From an uncultured Chitinophagaceae bacterium (GTDB taxonomy: Bacteria > Bacteroidota > Bacteroidia > Chitinophagales > Chitinophagaceae), in the NCBI GenBank assembly GCA_937862815.1, contig CALMED010000036.1, positions 1 through 64,000 of the forward strand: a DNA stretch of 64,000 nucleotides, read 5' to 3'. The notes beneath the pieces are model-generated. The model was not told the DNA's origin. It ran no database searches and was given only the letters and a program-made list of their open reading frames with translations. The first letter of the stretch is position 1. Every line of letters begins with the position of its first letter. The position numbers and the translations under genes are program-made. Shown here piece by piece: positions 7,962 to 16,191 of the stretch.

Positions 7962-9689
7962 ATGAGAAGAATTTTACTTGTAACACTCGTTAGTATGATT
8001 TCCTCAACGGGGTGGTCGCAATGGAGTACCAACACGGCCGTAAATACAGCCATTTGTTCAACAGATCCCCAGGCAGCACGTACACAGATCCGCACTGCCA
8101 GCGATGGAGCTAATGGTATGTTTATCTGCTGGATAGATGGCAGAAATGCAAGCGGCGGGTCTATCTATGTGCAGCGGGTCAGTAACACCAGTTCCCAGAT
8201 TTTCACCAAAGACGGCATTTTAGTATCTGGCACAACTGTGCAAAAAGGCAACCTGGCCATGATTGCAGACGGGAGTGGCGGTGTTATCATCTCGTGGACA
8301 GAAAACAATGATATCTATGGCCGCCGGATTGATGCCAACGGGAATTTTGTTTGGTCGGGCGATAAACTGCTGAGCGTTACAACCGCCGGTAACCAGAGCG
8401 GTACGGTAATGGCGGTGGTGAACAGCACCCATGCCATCGCGGCCTTTGTTGACGGACGTAACAACATAACCGGCGGAACAGGCAATGATATTTACCTCCA
8501 GAAAATTGACTTGGCAACCGGCGATAGGCTGCTCACGATTGACACCCCCGCATGCAGGGCTGCCGGCAACCAAACAGCCATTCAGATTGTACCCGATGGT
8601 GCAGGTGGCGCTTTTGTATCCTGGCAGGATCCCCGGGCCGCCAGTACCGATATCAACATTTACATGACACGTGTGAACAACGATTGCCTGCCTTCATCCG
8701 GATGGGCTACCGATGGTATCCCTGTATGTGTGGCCACCGGAAACCAGACCGGTCTTGTTATGATCAGTGATAAAAACAACGGGGTATACCTTACGTGGCA
8801 GGACTTCAGGGCAGGTTCCACCAATGGTGATATTTATGCACAGCGTGTGGCAGCGGATGGCAACGTGCTCTGGACCGCCAACGGTGTGCCGGTCAGCATC
8901 AATTTTGGTTCGCAAACCCTGCCCCAGATACTTGCGGTTAGTGACGGCGCTGTTCTCACCTGGACAGATCCACGGCTGGGTACAAGTAACCGCGACATAT
9001 ACGCACAAAAAATTGCCCGCAGTAATGGCGACACTCTCTGGGCACCAACCGGAGGTGGCGTGAAGATCTGCGATGCACCCGGCAACCAGCCTTCCAATAC
9101 CAGCGACGGTTTGCAACTTGTTACAGACGGAGGCGACGGTGCTTTCATTGTATGGGTGGATACACGCAACAGCACCACATCGGGCAATGATATTTATGCG
9201 CAGAAAATCAGCAGCGCAGGTGCCGTACAATGGGCCGATAACGGGGTGGTGGTGACAAACGCAACGGCCAACCAGGGCAACATAATCGGCGCCGAGTACA
9301 TACCCGCCAGCGGCGGACCCCTGGTCTGCTGGCAGGATGCACGAAGCGGAACAGCCAATGGTGAAATTTATGGCGCCTTGCTTTCAGCCGACGGTAATCT
9401 TACCAGCAACCTGCGCAACATCCCCCGGCTGGAAGGCACTATCAGGGCCTATCCCATCCCCGCCCAGCATCAGATCACCCTCTCCCTCACCGGGGTAAAA
9501 CCCGGCAGCTACCTGCTGCAGATCACCGATATCAGCGGCCGTATGCTGTTGCACCAAAAAACAACCCTGAACAGCGGCAACGGCCTTATCCAGACGAATG
9601 TGCATCATCTGCAAAACGGTATGTACTTCATCCGCCTGCAGCACGAAGACAGTAAAGCGTCATCGGTTTACACTTTCATCAAACAATAA
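7962..9689 (+). CDS. Secreted repeat protein with C-terminal T9SS sorting domain
   Basis: 575 residues. Signal peptide (1-20, ending STGWSQ). The body consists of about eight repeats of roughly 50-60 residues, each with the pattern W-x-D-x-R-x-[GS]-x2-x-D-I-Y-x-[QR]-[KR]-[IV], for example DARSGTANGEIYGALL and DFRAGSTNGDIYAQRV, plus a GGAFVSW-type strand; this periodicity suggests a beta-propeller or stacked beta-sheets. The last 80 residues (from IRAYPIPAQHQITLSL to the end) are a type A Por-secretion sorting domain with the GMYFIRL strand. Exported by the type IX secretion system to the surface or medium. Monocistronic, followed by a strong hairpin terminator. The ligand is unknown. Confidence 0.9.
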   Translation: MRRILLVTLVSMISSTGWSQWSTNTAVNTAICSTDPQAARTQIRTASDGANGMFICWIDGRNASGGSIYVQRVSNTSSQIFTKDGILVSGTTVQKGNLAMIADGSGGVIISWTENNDIYGRRIDANGNFVWSGDKLLSVTTAGNQSGTVMAVVNSTHAIAAFVDGRNNITGGTGNDIYLQKIDLATGDRLLTIDTPACRAAGNQTAIQIVPDGAGGAFVSWQDPRAASTDINIYMTRVNNDCLPSSGWATDGIPVCVATGNQTGLVMISDKNNGVYLTWQDFRAGSTNGDIYAQRVAADGNVLWTANGVPVSINFGSQTLPQILAVSDGAVLTWTDPRLGTSNRDIYAQKIARSNGDTLWAPTGGGVKICDAPGNQPSNTSDGLQLVTDGGDGAFIVWVDTRNSTTSGNDIYAQKISSAGAVQWADNGVVVTNATANQGNIIGAEYIPASGGPLVCWQDARSGTANGEIYGALLSADGNLTSNLRNIPRLEGTIRAYPIPAQHQITLSLTGVKPGSYLLQITDISGRMLLHQKTTLNSGNGLIQTNVHHLQNGMYFIRLQHEDSKASSVYTFIKQ

Positions 9690-9703
9690 CAAATCACCCC
9701 CGG

Positions 9704-9740
9704 TACAAAAAAACCGCCTTAAAGCAGGCGGTTTTTTTTA
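9704..9740. terminator. Bidirectional intrinsic terminator
   Basis: Perfect 8-bp stem AAACCGCC / GGCGGTTT (9711-9718 and 9727-9734) with an 8-nt loop, flanked by an A-run on the left and a T-run on the right. It serves the convergent genes ending at 9689 and 9756. Confidence 0.85.
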
Positions 9741-9755
9741 AGTCTTTTTTTGATT

Positions 9756-10667
9756 TCAGGACCACAAAGAGGATGGATATTCCCCTGCAGCCACCAACGC
9801 GTTTACCTGTTCCTGCACGCCGGGCGCATCTTCCTTATACGTAACGCCAAACCACTGCGAAGATGTGGGAATCACACGGATCACACCCAGTTCCTGCTTA
9901 ATGAAGGAATCGGCTACAATGGGTATGAAGAACTCCGACTTTTCTTCCTGGCCATGCTCCTGCAGAAAACTGCGGAACAATTTGCCCGTGAGGTAAAAGA
10001 TGGAATCATCAAAACACCAGAAATTCATGCTTACACTGGAGTGGTACGCAACTTCCTGCTTAACACCCGCTGCATCTTCATACAAAATGCGGCCGTTATC
10101 TTCATAAATTTTTGTCCGCTCGGCAATACTCACCAGGTTGCCTTCTCCGTCCACTTCGCATACACCACGGCTGACGGTTCCGTTAGGACTGAGCGTCCGC
10201 GACAAATCGTAGCCAATGATGGCATGCTCCTCCGGCGAGCAGGAGGTGGTGAGAAAGGCGGCGGCTTTTTCAAAAGCATCGCGTCCGTAAAAATCATCCG
10301 CGTTAATCACAGCAAAGGGTTCACGGATGGAGTCTTTGGCACATAACACCGCGTGGGCTGTACCCCAGGGCTTGGAGCGTCCTTCCGGCACCGGAAAGCC
10401 GTTCGTGTGTGCATCCAGCGACTGGTACACATAATCCATCTCAATTTTTCCTTTCAGCTTGGGCTCAAATATTGCTTTGAACTGTTCGGCAAAGTCTTCG
10501 CGGATAATAAATACCACTTTGCCAAAGCCCGAGCGGATGGCATCGTATATGGAGTAGTCCATGATGGTTTCACCGGTAGGACCGAAAGACTGAATTTGTT
10601 TCATGCTGCCGTAACGGCTGGCCATACCGGCCGCGAGGATTAACAGGGTGGGTTTCATGTGATCCAT
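9756..10667 (-). CDS. Sugar-1-phosphate nucleotidyltransferase family protein
   Basis: 303 residues from the ATG at 10667 (MDHMKPTLL); the ATG at 10658 is an alternative. The N-terminal nucleotide-binding signature is LLILAAGMASRYGSMKQ, followed by FGPTGETIMDYSIYDAI, and AVINADDFYGRDAFEKA carries the metal-binding Asp region. The family (NTP_transferase, GT-A-like fold) joins NTP to sugar phosphates. Homologues are usually annotated only as nucleotidyltransferase, so the sugar is not known. Divergent from the ACC-deaminase-like gene, with 46 bp between starts. Confidence 0.85.
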   Translation of the reverse strand: MDHMKPTLLILAAGMASRYGSMKQIQSFGPTGETIMDYSIYDAIRSGFGKVVFIIREDFAEQFKAIFEPKLKGKIEMDYVYQSLDAHTNGFPVPEGRSKPWGTAHAVLCAKDSIREPFAVINADDFYGRDAFEKAAAFLTTSCSPEEHAIIGYDLSRTLSPNGTVSRGVCEVDGEGNLVSIAERTKIYEDNGRILYEDAAGVKQEVAYHSSVSMNFWCFDDSIFYLTGKLFRSFLQEHGQEEKSEFFIPIVADSFIKQELGVIRVIPTSSQWFGVTYKEDAPGVQEQVNALVAAGEYPSSLWS

Positions 10668-10682
10668 TATTTTTGGTCGCCG

Positions 10683-10690
10683 CAAAGATA
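10683..10690 (-). promoter_or_regulatory. -7 box upstream of the nucleotidyltransferase gene
   Basis: Minus strand TATCTTTG, an exact TAnnTTTG match, 15 bp before the ATG at 10667. It predicts a very short leader. No convincing -33 element. Confidence 0.45.
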
Positions 10691-10713
10691 GCAACAAATT
10701 CTACGCCTGCCGT

Positions 10714-11619
10714 ATGCAACTATCCAACCACAAGATCCGCATGCAATCCATCCGCTGGCCGGCAGGAAGCGGGGAAACCTTTGCATTTGACCTGGCCCGA
10801 CTGGATGAACTGCACCCTGTAGTTTCGGGTAATAAGATTTTCAAACTGCGGTACAACCTGGCAACCGCTGCAAAAGAAGGTAAAAAGGGTATCCTTACCA
10901 TGGGAGGCGCCTACTCGAATCACCTGGCTGCCACCGCTTATGCCTGCCGGGAAGCCGGACTAAAAAGTACAGGCCTTGTACGCGGTGAAATTCCGGCAGC
11001 AGGTAATCCCACTTTAAATTTCTGCAAACAACAGGGCATGGAACTCATTCCCATACCCCGCAGCGGCTATCATCCCAACAGCCCTTACGTACAGGAACTG
11101 CTGCAACTATTTCCCTCCTGCCACTTTATCCCGGAAGGGGCCGCCAATGCGGCCGGCGAAGCCGGGTGCCGCAACATCCTGCCCGCCATGCCGGACGCGG
11201 CTACCTACTCGCACATCGTGTGTGCCATCGGTACCGGTACCACCCTGCGGGGCCTGGCTGCCACGGCCCTCCCCCACCAAACACTGGTGGGTATACCGGT
11301 CATCCGCATCCGGCAGGAAGACCAGGCAGCCTTTCTGCATTCGTTTTCTGAAAAACCCGGGAACGGTTCTGTTAAAATCCTGTTTCAATTTGCCGGCAAA
11401 GGTTACGGGCGTATGGAAACGGGCTTATTTGCGTTTATGAACAAGTGGTACCGGGTCACTGGCGTACCGCTGGATTTTGTGTACACCGCCAAAGTAATGC
11501 AGGCTGTTGCGGCCTTGTTTGAAACAAGTTGGTTTCCCTCGCAGAGCCGGGTATTGGTATTGCACACCGGCGGCTTACAGGGTAACCTGTCGCTTTCACC
11601 GGGAACGCTCATTTTTTAA
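10714..11619 (+). CDS. PLP-dependent enzyme of the ACC deaminase / D-cysteine desulfhydrase family
   Basis: 301 residues. SGNKIFKLRYNL contains the Lys expected to bind pyridoxal phosphate, and GGAYSNHLAATAYACRE is the conserved substrate/phosphate-contact helix. GTGTTLRGLA near residue 170 is the glycine-rich phosphate-binding loop. Members deaminate 1-aminocyclopropane-1-carboxylate or desulfhydrate D-cysteine. In bacteria without plant hosts the D-cysteine role is more likely, but the sequence does not decide it. Slightly short (family about 300-340). Confidence 0.87.
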   Translation: MQLSNHKIRMQSIRWPAGSGETFAFDLARLDELHPVVSGNKIFKLRYNLATAAKEGKKGILTMGGAYSNHLAATAYACREAGLKSTGLVRGEIPAAGNPTLNFCKQQGMELIPIPRSGYHPNSPYVQELLQLFPSCHFIPEGAANAAGEAGCRNILPAMPDAATYSHIVCAIGTGTTLRGLAATALPHQTLVGIPVIRIRQEDQAAFLHSFSEKPGNGSVKILFQFAGKGYGRMETGLFAFMNKWYRVTGVPLDFVYTAKVMQAVAALFETSWFPSQSRVLVLHTGGLQGNLSLSPGTLIF

Positions 11620-11624
11620 GCCCC

Positions 11625-11632
11625 TATCTTTG
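11625..11632 (+). promoter_or_regulatory. -7 box abutting the start codon at 11638
   Basis: TATCTTTG followed by CCGCC and then ATG. With transcription expected to begin about 4 nt after the box, the mRNA would be leaderless or nearly so. Confidence 0.5.
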
Positions 11633-11637
11633 CCGCC

Positions 11638-12363
11638 ATGAAATGGATGATTCTTACCGGCCGTTCGTTGTTGCTGTCCGTACTGATGCTGCTTGCCCTG
11701 CCAACCAACTTACAGGCCCAGGCCGATACCCTGCCCAACATCACGGTAAAAAAGAAAAACGGCGTTGTAACCATCAGCTGGATCAATAACTTCCGTAATA
11801 CATCCCAACTGAATATCCAGCGCTCAAAAGACAGCAACCGCAACTTCATCACCATACACTCAACGCCCAACCCCGAGGCCCGGTCGTATTCCTATGTGGA
11901 CAAAACAGCTAAAACAGACAGCGGCTACTATCGCGTATTCATCCTGTTCGACGGCGCCAACTATATGTTCAGTAAACCGGTGCAACCTCACGAAGATACC
12001 ATCAACCTTGCGCCGCTGGGTCCGGCAGTGATTTCCGGGAGGTCGGACAAGCAGAAGGAAGAAAAAATCACAGGTCCTGTGAATACGGCTCCGCCCAAAA
12101 AAGCATGGGAACCTTCCCTGTTTATTTATACAGGCAACGACGGCAATGTCGTGATCAGCCTGCCGGATGCCGAATTGAAAAAGTACAGTGTAACGTTTCA
12201 CCGGGAAGAAGGAAGGATTCTTTTCACCCTGCCGGAAGTAAAAGAAAAATACCTGCTGGTGGACAAAGCTACATTTCTGAAATCCGGCTGGTATTTTTTT
12301 GAATTGAGGGAAGACGGGGTGGTAAAGGAACGGAACAAATTTCTGATAACCCGCGATAATTAA
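11638..12363 (+). CDS. Secreted protein of unknown function
   Basis: 241 residues. The signal peptide is about 1-29 (LALPTNLQAQA). Residues 30-120 form a beta-rich segment (NITVKKKNGVVTISWINNF ... SYSYVDKTAKTDSGYYRVF) that looks like a fibronectin type III-like fold. A charged linker follows, then a second beta-rich segment at about 160-240. No catalytic motif is recognised. The start follows the previous gene by 18 bp, but it has its own -7 box. Its TAA stop overlaps the opposite-strand stop of lipB within a shared TTAA. Confidence 0.75.
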   Translation: MKWMILTGRSLLLSVLMLLALPTNLQAQADTLPNITVKKKNGVVTISWINNFRNTSQLNIQRSKDSNRNFITIHSTPNPEARSYSYVDKTAKTDSGYYRVFILFDGANYMFSKPVQPHEDTINLAPLGPAVISGRSDKQKEEKITGPVNTAPPKKAWEPSLFIYTGNDGNVVISLPDAELKKYSVTFHREEGRILFTLPEVKEKYLLVDKATFLKSGWYFFELREDGVVKERNKFLITRDN

Positions 12364-13088
12364 CCAGCGTCTGCGTTGTCTGCAGCTACAAGCTGCACAT
12401 CAAAAACGGCTTCAAACTGCCGGCGTACCTCCCGCTTCACTTCTTCCATGTCCACCTGCCGCCCCAGTTCCCGTTGCAGGGAGGTGACCTGTTTGTTCTG
12501 AATGCCACAGGGAACGATGTAGGAAAAGTAATCAAGGTTGGTATTGATGTTAAAGGCAAAACCATGCATCGTTACCCATCGGCTGCAGCGCACACCCATG
12601 GCGCAGATTTTACGCTCCCGCCCCTTGACTTCCGGATCCAGCCACACACCCGTTTCACCGGAACTGCGTTTACCTTCCAATCCATAAACGGCCATCGTAC
12701 GGATGATCACTTCTTCGAGGTTACGGAGGTACAGACCAATATCGGTTTTAAACTTTTCCAGGTCAAGAATCGGGTAGCCCACCAGTTGTTGCGGGCCGTG
12801 AAAGGTAATGTCGCCACCCCGGTTGGTGGGGTAATAGGCAATGCCTTTGGCCAGCCGTTCATCGTCCGAAATCAGGATATGCGACACATCGCCGCTTTTT
12901 CCCAGGGTGTAAACCGGTGGATGTTCTACAAAAAGAAGATGGTGTTGGGTGCCGGGCACAGCAAGGGGTTCATCGCGGCGCAGGGCTGCCTTACGGGCCA
13001 GGTTCTCCTGCAACAGGCGTTCCTGGTAATCCCATACTTCCTTGTAAGGCCGGTTGCCGAGGTCTTCAAATAAAACAGGTTGTGCCAT
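12360..13088 (-). CDS. lipB: Lipoyl(octanoyl) transferase LipB
   Basis: 242 residues starting at the ATG at 13088 (MAQPVLFEDLG). The same frame stays open upstream for about 290 codons, but that part lies antisense to the pseudouridine synthase and is not LipB-like. Motifs: RGGDITFHGPQQLVGYPIL, AMGVRCSRWVTMHGFAFNI, and VPCGI, whose Cys is the acyl-thioester nucleophile. LipB transfers octanoate from acyl carrier protein to the lipoyl domains of 2-oxoacid dehydrogenases, which links it functionally to lpdA at 21.3 kb. The -7 box ends 6 nt before the ATG. Confidence 0.96.
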   Translation of the reverse strand: MAQPVLFEDLGNRPYKEVWDYQERLLQENLARKAALRRDEPLAVPGTQHHLLFVEHPPVYTLGKSGDVSHILISDDERLAKGIAYYPTNRGGDITFHGPQQLVGYPILDLEKFKTDIGLYLRNLEEVIIRTMAVYGLEGKRSSGETGVWLDPEVKGRERKICAMGVRCSRWVTMHGFAFNINTNLDYFSYIVPCGIQNKQVTSLQRELGRQVDMEEVKREVRRQFEAVFDVQLVAADNADAG

Positions 13089-13094
13089 GCGGTG

Positions 13095-13102
13095 CAAAAG
13101 TA
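13095..13102 (-). promoter_or_regulatory. -7 box of lipB
   Basis: Minus strand TACTTTTG (exact TAnnTTTG), ending 6 nt before the lipB ATG. Predicts a leaderless or near-leaderless transcript. Confidence 0.5.
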
Positions 13103-13120
13103 AGTTATAGCGGGGAACTG

Positions 13121-13128
13121 TATTTTTG
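13121..13128 (+). promoter_or_regulatory. -7 box of the RluD-type gene
   Basis: TATTTTTG, ending 5 nt before the ATG at 13134. It is back-to-back with the lipB -7 box, 18 bp away on the other strand, so the two promoters must overlap. Confidence 0.5.
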
Positions 13129-13133
13129 TACGC

Positions 13134-14204
13134 ATGAGTGAAGAACTGGAACAAACGGAACCTGACCAGGAACTGGAAAACGGTGATGGCTCGGAAGAAC
13201 TGTATGAACGCAGCCGGTTCGTGGTGAGCAAAGGACAGGAGCCGTTGCGGGTGGACAAGTTTCTGATGACCAAAATCGAAGGCGCCACCCGCAACAAAGT
13301 GCAGCGGGCCATCGAAACAGGCTTTGTGCTGGTGAATAACCAGCGGGTGAAGGCCAATTACAAGGTAAAGCCCGGTGATGAAATCATCACCTTCTCCGAT
13401 ACCTCGCCCGAAGACCGGGAAATCATTCCCCAGCCCATTCCGCTGAACATTGTTTACGAGGACGCTGATATTCTTATTATCAACAAACCGGCCGGCCTCA
13501 TCATGCATCCCGGCAGCGGCAACCCCGATGGTACGGTGGTGAACGGCGTGGTGTGGCATCTGCAGCAACAGCAACCGGATCTCACCGAAGACCGGCTGCC
13601 CCGCTTTGGCATGGTGCATCGTATTGATAAAAATACCAGCGGACTCATTGTCCTTGCCAAAAACCAGGAAGCCAGCCTGCACCTGGCCCGGCAGTTTTAC
13701 GACCATACGGTGGAACGGCGCTACACCGCCCTGGTGTGGGGTGATCTGGAAGAAGAACAGGGCACAATCCGGGCGCATGTGGGACGTCACCAGCGCTTCC
13801 GGAAAATCATGGATGCATACCCCGATGGGGAACACGGCAAGGAAGCCATCACCCACTACCGGGTGCTGGAACGCTTTGGATATACCACCCTCATCGAATG
13901 CCGGCTGGAAACCGGGCGCACCCACCAGATTCGGGTGCACATGCAACACATCGGGCACCCCTTATTTAATGATGATACATACGGAGGTGACCGCATTGTA
14001 AAAGGTACGGTGTACACCAAATACAAGCAGTTTGTTGAGAACTGCTTCACCCTGTGCCCCCGCCATGCGCTGCATGCCCGGTCGCTGGGTTTTGTGCACC
14101 CCCGCACCCGGGAAAAAATTCTCTTCGAAAGCGAACTGGCAGCAGATATGCAGGCCGTGATAGAGAAGTGGCGGAACTACGTCAAGGCCAAAAATATTCA
14201 ATAG
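13134..14204 (+). CDS. RluA/RluD family rRNA pseudouridine synthase
   Basis: 356 residues. An acidic N-terminal extension (1-25), an S4 RNA-binding domain (about 38-95, LRVDKFLMTKIEGATRNKVQ), then the catalytic domain with GMVHRIDKNTSGLIVLAK, where Asp165 is the nucleophile. RTHQIRVHMQHIGHPLFND and LHARSLGFVHP are further family signatures. Homologues convert uridines of helix 69 in 23S rRNA to pseudouridine; the exact target is inferred only from family. It overlaps the convergent downstream gene by 7 bp. Confidence 0.93.
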   Translation: MSEELEQTEPDQELENGDGSEELYERSRFVVSKGQEPLRVDKFLMTKIEGATRNKVQRAIETGFVLVNNQRVKANYKVKPGDEIITFSDTSPEDREIIPQPIPLNIVYEDADILIINKPAGLIMHPGSGNPDGTVVNGVVWHLQQQQPDLTEDRLPRFGMVHRIDKNTSGLIVLAKNQEASLHLARQFYDHTVERRYTALVWGDLEEEQGTIRAHVGRHQRFRKIMDAYPDGEHGKEAITHYRVLERFGYTTLIECRLETGRTHQIRVHMQHIGHPLFNDDTYGGDRIVKGTVYTKYKQFVENCFTLCPRHALHARSLGFVHPRTREKILFESELAADMQAVIEKWRNYVKAKNIQ

Positions 14205-15130
14205 GAAAATTCAGACAAGGTGGCGGTAAACACGCCCCTCTCCCGTTTGCGGAGGGGTACGTCCCAGTTGCCCACGTAGCGCAGCAAGGAAGGCACCACC
14301 AGTGAGCCAAACCGTTCCAACTGCACTTCCATGTCCACCTTAAAATCGTACACCCCGGCATTGTAACTCATGCGGTACTGCCGGCCCAGGACTGAGAAAT
14401 CGGATACAGCAAACCAGGTGGTCATGGCATCCATCACAATCCGCCCATTTTCGAAAGAACTCAGCCCGGAACGGGCCTGCACCGTAAAGGAATAAGCCAG
14501 TTCGCCGCGATAAGTGTGCAGATCAATGCTATAAGTATAGTAGCGGGCCTGCTGCGGATCAAAGATGTCGAGCTTATTTCCCACCAGCGGGATACCCGGA
14601 ATGTTTACGCCGGGGTTGAAGAAGAGCATTTTCAATTGCTCCCGGTGCTTGTCCATGCCCTTTTTATCCTTAAGGGAAGGTGCATGTCCTTTTACGCTGT
14701 TGGTCTCTCCGCACACCGTTCCTTTTGCAAAGAGCAGGCTGGCATACATAGAGGCGGTGTAGTAGTTGTACCCCCCGGAGGCGTTGTAAAAATCGCCCGT
14801 AGCCATTTCTTCCAGTACTTCGGTGCGCCGGCAACCACCTTTCACGTGCTGGCGGGTACGGCTGCGCAACGACGCCTGGAGACGGCCCTGGCGGTCGAGC
14901 AGCCGGATGTCGTTGAGCGCTGTAAACTGCAGTACACGGAGGTTGCGGAAGGCTTTGTAAAAGGTAGTATCTTCCTGCACCCTTTGCATAAAGGAAGGTA
15001 CGTTGATGTTGCTCCGGACCACGATCTCTTTCAGCTGAATGGTGCGTCCCTCCAACAGGAGGCTGCTGTCCTGCGCTTCCAGCAGAAAGCCGGGCATCAA
15101 CGCAACCAACCCCAGCAGCAACCGTTTCAT
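14198..15130 (-). CDS. Secreted protein of unknown function, coupled to def
   Basis: 310 residues with a signal peptide (MKRLLLGLVALMPGFLLEAQ). I do not recognise a domain. The body has aromatic, strand-like segments typical of Bacteroidota periplasmic or outer-membrane-associated proteins (for example YYTYSIDLHTYRGELAYSF). Its ATG overlaps the TGA stop of def (ATGA at 15130), so it is translated from the same mRNA. The functional link to peptide deformylase is probably only cotranscription. Confidence 0.75.
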   Translation of the reverse strand: MKRLLLGLVALMPGFLLEAQDSSLLLEGRTIQLKEIVVRSNINVPSFMQRVQEDTTFYKAFRNLRVLQFTALNDIRLLDRQGRLQASLRSRTRQHVKGGCRRTEVLEEMATGDFYNASGGYNYYTASMYASLLFAKGTVCGETNSVKGHAPSLKDKKGMDKHREQLKMLFFNPGVNIPGIPLVGNKLDIFDPQQARYYTYSIDLHTYRGELAYSFTVQARSGLSSFENGRIVMDAMTTWFAVSDFSVLGRQYRMSYNAGVYDFKVDMEVQLERFGSLVVPSLLRYVGNWDVPLRKRERGVFTATLSEFSY

Positions 15131-15708
15131 CAGCGGGGGAAAAGCATCTTGTAATCCACCTGTACCCGTCCGCGGGAGATGTCATCCAGGCGGCCGCGAA
15201 GCAATTTGCGGCGGAAGGGTTTGAGATAATCTATGAATAGTTTCCCTTCGATGTGATCGTATTCGTGCAGGATCACCCGGGCGGTGAGACCGTGAAAAGT
15301 CTGAACCTGTTCTGTAAAGGAGGCGTCAAAATAACGAAGTGTCACAGCCTCGGAGCGGAACACATCCTCGCGTATCTTGGGTATGCTCAGGCAACCTTCG
15401 TTGTAGGGCCATTCCTCACCGGCCAGTTCTTCAATACGGGCATTGATAAACACTTCCTTGATACCGGGCGCATCGGGGTACTGCAGGGTATCCTCTTCGT
15501 CGAGGTTGGCAAACATCTGGGTGCTGTCCACTACAAAAAGCCGGATGTCGCGGTTGATCTGAGGCGCCGCCAACCCTACCCCGTTGGAATAGTACATCGT
15601 TTCCCACATATCGGCAATCAGTTTCTGCAGATCGGGGTAATCGGGGGTGATGTCTTTCGACACTTTTCGCAGCACTTCGGCTCCGTAAGCAACAATGGGA
15701 AGTATCAT
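15130..15708 (-). CDS. def: Peptide deformylase
   Basis: 192 residues. All three family motifs are present: GVGLAAPQ (43-50), EGCLSIP with metal ligand Cys106, and HEYDH with His148, Glu149 and His152. It removes the formyl group from initiator methionine during translation. Length is usual. It has its own -7 box, with an inverted repeat over the predicted transcription start. Confidence 0.97.
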   Translation of the reverse strand: MILPIVAYGAEVLRKVSKDITPDYPDLQKLIADMWETMYYSNGVGLAAPQINRDIRLFVVDSTQMFANLDEEDTLQYPDAPGIKEVFINARIEELAGEEWPYNEGCLSIPKIREDVFRSEAVTLRYFDASFTEQVQTFHGLTARVILHEYDHIEGKLFIDYLKPFRRKLLRGRLDDISRGRVQVDYKMLFPR

Positions 15709-15714
15709 GCCAGG

Positions 15715-15739
15715 CAGTTCCGTTTTTAACGCGGAACTG
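15715..15739 (-). repeat. Inverted repeat at the predicted def transcription start
   Basis: Perfect 8-bp arms CAGTTCCG (15715-15722) and CGGAACTG (15732-15739) with a 9-nt spacer. It directly abuts the def -7 box, so it covers the predicted start site and the first transcribed bases. It could be an operator or a 5' hairpin. Confidence 0.6.
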
Positions 15740-15747
15740 CAAAAGTA
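15740..15747 (-). promoter_or_regulatory. -7 box of def
   Basis: Minus strand TACTTTTG, 31 bp before the def ATG and directly next to the inverted repeat. Confidence 0.45.
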
Positions 15748-15777
15748 TTGGTTCCCCGGCGATTGACCAATACAGGG

Positions 15778-16191
15778 TCAGCCCCGGCGTTCCAGGTATT
15801 CCTGCAGTAAAATGGTGGCGGCGATCTCGTCTACCAGCTTTTTATCACGTCGTTGCTTCTTGCGGAGGCCCATCTGCAGCATGGCGTCCTTCGCCATTTT
15901 GGAGGTGTAGCGTTCATCCACTGTTTCCACGGGTATCTTTGGAAAATGCTTCTGCAACTGGCGGAGGGCCTGCTCCACCAGGGGTGTGGCATGGGTGGGT
16001 GTATCGTCCATGTTGAGCGGCATACCGATGATGAACTTCTCCACCGGTTCGCGGCTGCAATAGTCCCTCAGAAAGGGAATAAAATTCCGGGTTTCAATGG
16101 TGGTGAGCCCGGTGGCAATCAACTGCAGCGGGTCGGTCACCGCAATCCCGGTGCGCTTGCCGCCGTAGTCAATGGAAAGGATGCGTGCCAT
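15778..16191 (-). CDS. ruvX: Holliday junction resolvase-like / pre-16S rRNA nuclease RuvX (YqgF)
   Basis: 137 residues. RILSIDYGGKRTGIAVTDPL carries the first catalytic Asp of the RNase H-like fold. KFIIGMPLNMDD and VDERYTSKMA are the other conserved blocks, and KLVDEIAATILLQEYL ends with the last acidic residues. Acts in 16S rRNA 5'-end maturation in characterised homologues. The ATG overlaps the stop of the UbiA gene by 1 nt (TAATG), indicating translational coupling. Confidence 0.95.
   Translation of the reverse strand: MARILSIDYGGKRTGIAVTDPLQLIATGLTTIETRNFIPFLRDYCSREPVEKFIIGMPLNMDDTPTHATPLVEQALRQLQKHFPKIPVETVDERYTSKMAKDAMLQMGLRKKQRRDKKLVDEIAATILLQEYLERRG

Noticed and set aside
13089..13958. 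290-codon upstream extension of the lipB frame
   Set aside because: Antisense to the pseudouridine synthase; LipB homology starts at the ATG 13088, which is preceded by a -7 box.
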